Positions 58,166 through 64,000 of a stretch of DNA of 64,000 nucleotides are shown here, in pieces. Positions within the stretch are counted from its first letter, which is position 1. The number at the start of each line of letters is the position of its first letter. Both the position numbers and the translations under genes were made by a program. The DNA comes from Cellvibrio sp. PSBB006 (GTDB lineage: Bacteria; Pseudomonadota; Gammaproteobacteria; Pseudomonadales; Cellvibrionaceae): assembly GCF_002162135.1 (NCBI RefSeq), contig NZ_CP021382.1, positions 1,116,001 through 1,180,000 of the forward strand. Direction: 5' to 3'. The notes below the pieces were generated by a model that ran no database searches, was not told the DNA's origin, and worked only from the letters and a program-made list of their open reading frames with translations.

Positions 58166-59242
58166 TTACCCCGACTTTCCCACAAGACCAAGCAAATGTT
58201 CAATGTATGAAAATTGCGCAAGAGCCCCCTCCACCAAGATATCTTTCTTTTCAGATGAGAGCTGATATGGAGCCTCAAGCCAAGAACTCAGTTGCTGTAC
58301 ATACTCTTTTGGCGAGCTAGCCGTATCCAAATACTTGGACAATCCAATCTCATTTAATTGGTTACGTGTTTTACCTCTTGGATTATATGTAAAAAATTTA
58401 CAGCCTCGCATTAAAGAAACCAGCCCAAGATGTAACTTAACCGAAATAATGGCATCGTACTTATCCAATTCGAGAGCAAATTTAACAGGATCATAATTTC
58501 TAAACACATTCCCTTCCAACGCCCCTCTACTTCCATATTCAGAATTTATACCGCTTTCGACAGAATGAGTAAGAACAAAATCAATATCTACACCCTCCTT
58601 CTTAGACCATCTAACCAGCTCTTTTGCAAGGTCAGAATGCCTATGTGAAACATTAACACCAATACATCTCTTTTTACTCGATAACTTACTCTCTACGGGC
58701 TTGCTTAAAACATCAGATTCATATGTTCCGAACAACACATCAGGATAGTGCTTCATACGCCCCGAAACGGATGTGTGATTAAAAAACAACTCATCAGATG
58801 GAAGTCGGTATGTACCACCTATAAAATTCTTACTCGTTATTATTTTTTTCCTGCTCGGGGCCACATCAGAAAAAGAAGAAACTCCATCAGATCCAATAGA
58901 TACTGAAATCACAGGAGTTCCTTTGCTCTCAATTAGATTAGCAAGAACAGATATCTCATTTTCTATTTCTACACTAGCTTTTGAAATTAGCCTTCTAAGA
59001 AGCCCTACTGATTCTTTGAGAAAAGCCCCACCCCCCAAAACAACAACATCAGCACTCGAAACCCCCTCTATCGCAGAAGATACAGATGTTAATTCGTATT
59101 TAATTGCCAACTCAGCTGGCAATCTGAAGACAACCACGTCATGCCCCATAGATTTTATTTTTCTTCCAATAATCACCGCCATAAGGTCATCGCCAAAATT
59201 TCCCTGCCAGTAGCATCCCCATATAAAAACCTTAAGCCTCAT
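58166..59242 (-). CDS. Polysaccharide pyruvyl transferase family protein
   Basis: 358 aa from ATG 59242 with AGAGG 5 nt upstream. GT-B-like CsaB/WcaK family: FIWGCYWQGNFGDDLMAVII at the N-terminus, VVVLGGGAFLKES, GTPVISVSIGSDG, GVNVSHRHSD and the C-terminal DAIISVKLHLGLVSLMRGCKFFTYNPRGKTRNQL with the conserved His/Arg. Members add a pyruvate ketal to a sugar or, in some lineages, act as glycosyltransferases. Predicts a charged substituent on the polymer. Confidence 0.85.
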   Translation of the reverse strand: MRLKVFIWGCYWQGNFGDDLMAVIIGRKIKSMGHDVVVFRLPAELAIKYELTSVSSAIEGVSSADVVVLGGGAFLKESVGLLRRLISKASVEIENEISVLANLIESKGTPVISVSIGSDGVSSFSDVAPSRKKIITSKNFIGGTYRLPSDELFFNHTSVSGRMKHYPDVLFGTYESDVLSKPVESKLSSKKRCIGVNVSHRHSDLAKELVRWSKKEGVDIDFVLTHSVESGINSEYGSRGALEGNVFRNYDPVKFALELDKYDAIISVKLHLGLVSLMRGCKFFTYNPRGKTRNQLNEIGLSKYLDTASSPKEYVQQLSSWLEAPYQLSSEKKDILVEGALAQFSYIEHLLGLVGKSG

Positions 59243-59255
59243 ACCCACCTCTTAT

Positions 59256-60512
59256 CTAGAATACTAGCGATTCTTTTTTCTTTAATATAAGAAATTTCGA
59301 TACCGCCATATAAGAAAACGAAAAAACAAGCGCTAATGGTATTTGATAAAAATTTCCAAATACGATAACTATCGCAACAAAAAAACAGAAGACAAAGAAA
59401 CCGAAAATATGATTTATTATAATATCCCTGTCTCTATTCATGGCATATAAAGCATAATGAGGGACCATGCTTATGCAAAACAATATCATCGCCAAAAGCG
59501 AAAGGTATAAAAATATAATATGATTGCTGTAGCTTTCATAACTCAGACCTTCCACCAGAAAGGTTAAAGCCATACCTATAAACACCGCTAAAGAAATTGA
59601 TGCCATAATACATTGCAACAACATTTTTTTATATGCAGCCTTAAAAAGATTAAATTCTCGATCTTTGTAAAGGCGAACAAGATCCGGGTAAACAAACATA
59701 AAAACCAGAGAGTCAACTATAGAAATAATAGTGCTCGACACACCAAAGAAAAATACATACGCTGCAAGAACCTCAGCCCCACCCATATAATCAACAGCAT
59801 ACTTATCAAAAGCTAATGTGCTTCTGAGTGCAACCGTAGCCAACAAAAAAGGAGCAGCAACAATTACCCCCTTTTTCATCCAACCCCAATTGATAGGTCG
59901 AACATGTGAATGTTTTTTTAAAGAATAAATTACAATCAGTGAAAATATACAGGAAAGGCCTCCACCAACTGCCCATGCAAAAAAAACGAAATTAACCGTT
60001 CTAATACCTTTGAACATAAACATCAAGAATATCGCTATGATAGCCCAAAAGCCTGACCTAATAAAAAATACCAAACTTGCAAACAATTGCATTCGAAGAG
60101 CTATCAAGAAACGATTGGCTTCTTGGCTAAAATGTTCTACGAATAGAATAACTATCAACCAAGGAAAAACATTCCAAGGAAGAGTTCCATATTTAAAAAA
60201 AAACGCAATTAACGGAGAAAGAATGACAAACATCATGGCATATAAAACATAACTATCGCGAATAACTGGAAATCTTTCAGAAACTTCACAGGTTATTACT
60301 TCTCTCGTAGAATATTTATAGTAGTCAAAACCAACAACATATGTCATAAATGTAACAGTAGCCAGAACCAGCCCATAAAGTCCCACTGCTTCGGGAGCAA
60401 GAAAATTTGCCATAAAGAAAATCAACACGAGCTTCCCCGCCAACCCACCAAGCTTAAGGCCAGCACTTAAAATTCTGGCTGAGTACTCATTCAAAAATTT
60501 ATTATTCAGCAT
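59256..60512 (-). CDS. Wzx-like polysaccharide flippase
   Basis: 418 aa from ATG 60512; a TTG at 60527 adds five residues and neither has a strong ribosome site. Twelve or so hydrophobic helices of the MATE/PST family: LKLGGLAGKLVLIFFMANFLAPEAVGLYG at the N-terminus is the typical polysaccharide-export start. Moves the lipid-linked repeat unit to the periplasmic face. AT-rich, with lysine-rich loops (SLKKHSH, KKMLLQ). Confidence 0.85.
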   Translation of the reverse strand: MLNNKFLNEYSARILSAGLKLGGLAGKLVLIFFMANFLAPEAVGLYGLVLATVTFMTYVVGFDYYKYSTREVITCEVSERFPVIRDSYVLYAMMFVILSPLIAFFFKYGTLPWNVFPWLIVILFVEHFSQEANRFLIALRMQLFASLVFFIRSGFWAIIAIFLMFMFKGIRTVNFVFFAWAVGGGLSCIFSLIVIYSLKKHSHVRPINWGWMKKGVIVAAPFLLATVALRSTLAFDKYAVDYMGGAEVLAAYVFFFGVSSTIISIVDSLVFMFVYPDLVRLYKDREFNLFKAAYKKMLLQCIMASISLAVFIGMALTFLVEGLSYESYSNHIIFLYLSLLAMILFCISMVPHYALYAMNRDRDIIINHIFGFFVFCFFVAIVIVFGNFYQIPLALVFSFSYMAVSKFLILKKKESLVF

Positions 60513-60716
60513 TAACAATACTTTCAAGAAAAAATTTTGCTCAAGTCACATGAACAAGTATGAGCCCAGATATTCTTTTTTATGGCTTAATGAACTGACT
60601 AATTTATTTCAGCCAGCCTCTATAACAGCGGATACAGCCGTGCATCAAACCAACACAACCAGTACTAGATATATTAATTTTCATACTGATTCTCTTTTCA
60701 GCAATACGCCCGTTAA

Positions 60717-61058
60717 TTAACCGGCATTAGAAGCATCAACAATAAGCACCTCACGTCGCAGAACTTCAATCTCAGTTTGCAGCGTTTCATATTCTGCCAG
60801 TTTGCGGTTGAGAAACCTGGCGGTCACTTTAGCTTTATCCTCTATACCCTTAGGCGTCAACAAATAAGCATACGCCTGCTTATTTTGGCTATTTTTAAAG
60901 TTGCTTGCTTTTACAATGCCCTTTTCTATCAGGGCGTGTATGCAGTAATTAACCTTTCCCAAGCTGATGCCCAGTTCACGGGAGAGCTCCCGCTGGCTGA
61001 TGTGCGGATTCTCGGAGAGAAGCTTAAGGATTTTGTAACGGTATTCGTCAGTCAGCAT
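60717..61058 (-). CDS. MarR-family EPS-associated transcriptional regulator
   Basis: 113 aa from ATG 61058 (MLTDEYRYKILKLL), the usual start of this family; ATG 61067 gives three more residues, and neither has a ribosome site. Winged helix: ENPHISQRELSRELGISLGKVNYCIHALIEKGIVKA, then a wing and a C-terminal helix EYETLQTEIEVLRREV that looks like a dimerising coiled coil. The family is encoded at the edge of exopolysaccharide loci and probably represses or activates them. A perfect 18+18 bp palindrome covers its start region (61060-61098). Confidence 0.87.
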   Translation of the reverse strand: MLTDEYRYKILKLLSENPHISQRELSRELGISLGKVNYCIHALIEKGIVKASNFKNSQNKQAYAYLLTPKGIEDKAKVTARFLNRKLAEYETLQTEIEVLRREVLIVDASNAG

Positions 61059-61059
61059 A

Positions 61060-61098
61060 GCTACCATGTGCGTTCATGCGATGAACGCACATGGTAGC
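61060..61098. promoter_or_regulatory. Perfect 18-bp inverted repeat at the MarR-type gene start
   Basis: GCTACCATGTGCGTTCAT (61060-61077), GCG, then its exact complement ATGAACGCACATGGTAGC (61081-61098). The left arm ends 2 bp before the family-type start codon at 61058 and contains the alternative ATG at 61067. No T-run follows on the minus strand, so it is not a terminator. It could be an autoregulatory operator or an mRNA hairpin controlling translation. Confidence 0.75.
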
Positions 61099-61181
61099 CT
61101 TTTGCAAAGGGTGTTTCAATAAGTTTGTAGAGGGGTAAGTGTGTATTGAAAGTAATGGATAAATGTTCAACCAGAAAGCTT

Positions 61182-61721
61182 TTACAAGATATCGCTGAAT
61201 CGCTTTGCCTTTTCATCCTTCGCCGAAAGGATAACGGCACCCACCTGAGGCCATTGAATGTTCAAATCAGGATCATTCCAGACAATCGCTTCTTCGTGCT
61301 CGGGGGAATAATAATTCGTGGTTTTATATAAGAATTCAGCCGTGTCACTGAGCGTTAAAAAACCGTGGGCAAAACCTTCAGGTATCCACAGTTGGCGCTT
61401 ATTCTCCGCAGAAAGGTGTACCCCCACCCATTGGCCAAAGGTTGGCGATGATTTTCGTATATCAACAGCTACATCAAAAACCTCACCCTGTATTACCCTC
61501 ACTAACTTGCCCTGCTCCATGGGAGGTAGTTGGTAGTGCAGACCGCGCAGTACACCACGGCTTGATTTTGAATGGTTATCCTGCACGAAGTAACGCTTAA
61601 GGCCGGTAGCCTCTTCAAACGCTTTTTGATTAAAACTCTCTAAAAAGAAACCACGGCTGTCGCCAAACACCTTGGGTTCAAAGATTTTTACATCAGGAAT
61701 GGCTGTAGAGACAACGTTCAT
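61182..61721 (-). CDS. rfbC: dTDP-4-dehydrorhamnose 3,5-epimerase
   Basis: 179 aa cupin-fold enzyme, third step of dTDP-L-rhamnose synthesis. GFFLESFNQKAFEEATG, QDNHSKSSRGVLRGLHYQLPP with the active-site His, VFDVAVDIRKSSPTFGQWVG and IPEGFAHGFLTLSDTAEFLYKTTNYYSPEHE are all present. Last gene of rmlBADC. Confidence 0.97.
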   Translation of the reverse strand: MNVVSTAIPDVKIFEPKVFGDSRGFFLESFNQKAFEEATGLKRYFVQDNHSKSSRGVLRGLHYQLPPMEQGKLVRVIQGEVFDVAVDIRKSSPTFGQWVGVHLSAENKRQLWIPEGFAHGFLTLSDTAEFLYKTTNYYSPEHEEAIVWNDPDLNIQWPQVGAVILSAKDEKAKRFSDIL

Positions 61722-61730
61722 TGAATGCCT

Positions 61731-62612
61731 TCACTCGACAAAAGCGCTGATATTTTTTAAAGCCGACCGCCAATCGCTGGGTGCCACACCAAATGCTTGC
61801 TCAATTTTTTTGCAATCCAATTTGGAGTTGGCAGGACGTTTTGCTGGCGTCGGGTATTCGGCAGTGGTAATCGCATTGAGCTGGGGAACAGGCTTCACGT
61901 ATAACCCAGCCTGCTCTACTTCTGTAAAAACTTCCCTGGCAAAACCATACCAACTTACATAGGGCTGGCCCGAGTAGTGGTAAGTACCCCAAGGTGTTGG
62001 CTTTCCTTCGGAATAATGCTGCGCTACGACCAATAATACTTTTGCAATATCATCAGCGTATGTAGGGCTGCCTTCCTGGTCGGCCACAATATTGAGAACG
62101 TCCTTTATCTTGCCCAGGCGGATCATGGTTTTGACAAAGTTATTCCCGTGCTCACCGAACACCCAGGCGGTACGCAAGATAATATGCTTGTCGTTAACAG
62201 CGGTAACAGCCAACTCACCTGCCAGCTTACTTTGGCCATACACGCATTGAGGGTTGGTAGGCGCATCCTCTGTGTACGCACCTGTAGCGTCCCCTGAAAA
62301 TACATAATCCGTGGATATGTGGAAGATGGCGGCATTAACGCCTTTTGCCGCGTGGGCAAGGTTGGTAGGGCCATTGCGATTTACGGCGTAGGCCAGCGCT
62401 TGCTCCTGCTCTGCCTTATCTACAGCCGTGTAAGCGGCGGCGTTGATGATGATGTCCGGACGAAGCCTTTGCACAATCTGGCTTACTGCTTGCGGATCTG
62501 TGATGTCTAGCTCGGCGCGCGTGAACGCCGAGAATGCCCAGTTTTTCTGACCAAGCTGCTGTTGTAAGCAATGGCCTATCTGACCATTAGCACCAGTGAC
62601 TAAAATCTTCAT
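61731..62612 (-). CDS. rfbD: dTDP-4-dehydrorhamnose reductase
   Basis: 293 aa SDR enzyme, last step of dTDP-L-rhamnose synthesis. NAD(P) motif [46 protein letters not shown], catalytic YGQSKLAGE and [20 protein letters not shown]. The ATG overlaps the rfbA stop (ATGA). Confidence 0.97.
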   Translation of the reverse strand: MKILVTGANGQIGHCLQQQLGQKNWAFSAFTRAELDITDPQAVSQIVQRLRPDIIINAAAYTAVDKAEQEQALAYAVNRNGPTNLAHAAKGVNAAIFHISTDYVFSGDATGAYTEDAPTNPQCVYGQSKLAGELAVTAVNDKHIILRTAWVFGEHGNNFVKTMIRLGKIKDVLNIVADQEGSPTYADDIAKVLLVVAQHYSEGKPTPWGTYHYSGQPYVSWYGFAREVFTEVEQAGLYVKPVPQLNAITTAEYPTPAKRPANSKLDCKKIEQAFGVAPSDWRSALKNISAFVE

Positions 62613-63484
62613 GGTTTTGCTTGCTCTGCCACTCTCAACAAATAGCTTCCATAGCTGGTTTTCGCAAGTGCTTCGCCAGTGCGGATCAATTGTTCTTTAC
62701 TGATCCATTTATTCATAAAGGCGATTTCTTCCAGGCAGGCAACTTTTAACCCTTGTCGATGTTCGATGGTTTGCACGAAGTGCCCTGCTTCAAGCAAGCT
62801 TTGATGCGTGCCGGTATCAAGCCAGGCATAACCGCGACCGAGAAGCTCCACGTTTAAGTCGCCGCGCTCAAGATAAGCGTTGTTAACACAGGTAATTTCC
62901 AGTTCGCCGCGCTGGGAAGGTTTGATAGCTTTGGCAATATCGATAACGTCATTATCGTAAAAATACAGACCAGTAACGGCGTAACTGGACTTCGGGTGCG
63001 CGGGTTTCTCTTCGATTGAAATCACTCGCATTTGCGCATCGAACTCCACCACACCGAAACGTTCCGGATCGTGTACGTGATAACCGAAAATAGTGGCGCC
63101 ACTCTTACGCGCAGCAGCTGCCTGCAAACATTGTGTAAGGCCGTGGCCGTAATAGATATTGTCACCCAGCACCAGGCAGACATTGTCTGTACCGATAAAC
63201 GCTTCCCCAATAATAAACGCCTGGGCAAGACCATCCGGGCTGGGTTGTACGGCATAGCTGAGCTGTATGCCAAAATGATCGCCGTTGCCCAGCAAACGGC
63301 GAAAGCAGTCGGAGTCTTCCAGGGTGGTGATAATGAGTATGTCTTTTATCCCAGCCAACATGAGCACCGACAACGGATAATAAATCATCGGCTTGTCGTA
63401 AATGGGTAGCAGCTGTTTTGAAATGACTCTGGTAATGGGGTATAGCCGAGTCCCGCTACCCCCTGCGAGAATGATGCCCTTCAT
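62609..63484 (-). CDS. rfbA: Glucose-1-phosphate thymidylyltransferase
   Basis: 291 aa from ATG 63484; a longer frame exists upstream but lies in rfbB. First step of dTDP-rhamnose synthesis. [44 protein letters not shown] and [11 protein letters not shown] are hallmark segments, and [15 protein letters not shown] is typical of the C-terminus. It starts 29 bp inside the end of rfbB. Confidence 0.97.
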   Translation of the reverse strand: MKGIILAGGSGTRLYPITRVISKQLLPIYDKPMIYYPLSVLMLAGIKDILIITTLEDSDCFRRLLGNGDHFGIQLSYAVQPSPDGLAQAFIIGEAFIGTDNVCLVLGDNIYYGHGLTQCLQAAAARKSGATIFGYHVHDPERFGVVEFDAQMRVISIEEKPAHPKSSYAVTGLYFYDNDVIDIAKAIKPSQRGELEITCVNNAYLERGDLNVELLGRGYAWLDTGTHQSLLEAGHFVQTIEHRQGLKVACLEEIAFMNKWISKEQLIRTGEALAKTSYGSYLLRVAEQAKP

Positions 63485-64000
63485 AAACGTCCTGAGCTTT
63501 CTCTGTTGGTGAATACTGGGGCGCTCCACGCTGATAGCTGCCATCCTGCACCCTGTGCGCCCATGTGAGATTATCCAGATACCACAGAACCGTTTTGCGA
63601 ATACCGGACTCAAATGTCTCTTCCGGCACCCAACCAAGCTCGCGCTTAATTTTGCTTGCGTCAATTGCGTAACGGATGTCGTGGCCAGGCCGATCCTCGA
63701 CAAAGGTAATCAGTTCTTTATAAGACTCAATGTATAGGCCATTGTCAGCTGGGGCGCGCATCTCATTCAGCAGTTCACAAATAATCGTAACCACTTCAAT
63801 GTTTTGTTTTTCGTTGTGGCCGCCAATATTATAGGTCTCACCCACCCGACCTTCTGTTACTACTTTGTAAAGCGCTCGTGCATGGTCTTCTACAAATAAC
63901 CAATCACGGATCTGGTTGCCTTTGCCATATACCGGTAACGGCTTGCCTTCCAGTGCGTTCAGAATGACCAGCGGAATCAACTTTTCAGGAAAGTGATAGG
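63456..64000 (-). CDS. rfbB: dTDP-glucose 4,6-dehydratase, C-terminal part
   Basis: The frame enters from the right edge (...[25 protein letters not shown]) and ends at TAG 63456, so only the last 180 residues are seen. [31 protein letters not shown] and [25 protein letters not shown] are RmlB hallmarks. The 5' part with the Rossmann and YxxxK sites lies outside the window. Second step of dTDP-rhamnose synthesis. Confidence 0.95.
   Translation of the reverse strand, partial: YHFPEKLIPLVILNALEGKPLPVYGKGNQIRDWLFVEDHARALYKVVTEGRVGETYNIGGHNEKQNIEVVTIICELLNEMRAPADNGLYIESYKELITFVEDRPGHDIRYAIDASKIKRELGWVPEETFESGIRKTVLWYLDNLTWAHRVQDGSYQRGAPQYSPTEKAQDVYEGHHSRRG

Overview
The window looks like chromosomal DNA of a gammaproteobacterium close to Cellvibrio (Cellvibrionaceae, Pseudomonas-related). 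This placement is inferred from protein style and gene order: gacA-uvrC-pgsA-tRNA, murB-ptp-kdsB-lpxK-exbD-exbB-comEC, lolCDE-PilZ, sthA-apbE-nqrFEDCBA and mfd-csiV all follow Pseudomonas-like blocks. No database search was possible.

Layout. (1) 1-576: 5' part of hemN on the minus strand, with a textbook ANR/FNR box upstream. (2) 949-4117: a three-gene operon for periplasmic sugar oxidation (Tat-exported TIM-barrel isomerase-like protein, GMC oxidoreductase, Tat/lipoprotein small subunit). (3) 4142-5850: a decayed accessory island with a KAP P-loop NTPase broken by a stop codon inside Walker A, joined to a frameshifted C5 DNA methyltransferase remnant, then a strong terminator inside a 21-22 bp inverted repeat. 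(4) 5850-7180: two unrecognised proteins. (5) 7291-16167: tRNA-Leu and tRNA-Cys, then pgsA, uvrC, a GacA-type regulator, an AlkB-like repair enzyme, murB, a low-molecular-weight phosphatase, kdsB, lpxK, exbD and exbB, all on the minus strand. (6) 16307-25322: comEC, a DUF2062 protein, lolCDE, a PilZ protein, a small exported protein, sthA and nqrM. (7) 25341-32231: apbE and the complete nqrABCDEF operon for the Na+-pumping NADH:quinone reductase. (8) 32731-41082: mfd-csiV, a cold-shock protein, a hypoxanthine phosphoribosyltransferase, mgsA, htpG with a consensus heat-shock promoter, and tRNA-Val.

(9) 41083-64000: a large surface-polysaccharide locus. It has two convergent Wzz-type chain-length genes, a WbpM/PglF-type 4,6-dehydratase, an O-acylation module (MBOAT, SGNH-like protein fused to a pseudopilin-like domain, NeuD-like acyltransferase, and a lipoprotein carrying the same pseudopilin-like domain), a WbpL-type initiating transferase with a reductase/epimerase, GT2 and GT4 glycosyltransferases, fcl-gmd (GDP-fucose), a Wzy-like polymerase, a pyruvyl-transferase-family protein, a Wzx-like flippase, a small MarR-type EPS-associated regulator, and rmlBADC (dTDP-rhamnose; rmlB runs off the end). 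Together these predict a Wzx/Wzy-dependent heteropolysaccharide started by an N-acetylated 6-deoxyhexosamine, containing rhamnose and fucose, and probably O-acylated. The upstream leader contains RfaH/ops (JUMPstart)-like sequences.

The best candidates for something undescribed are the pseudopilin-like domain shared by two neighbouring genes of the acylation module, the 18+18 bp perfect palindrome at the start of the MarR-type regulator, and a strong terminator-like hairpin inside the apbE signal-peptide coding region.
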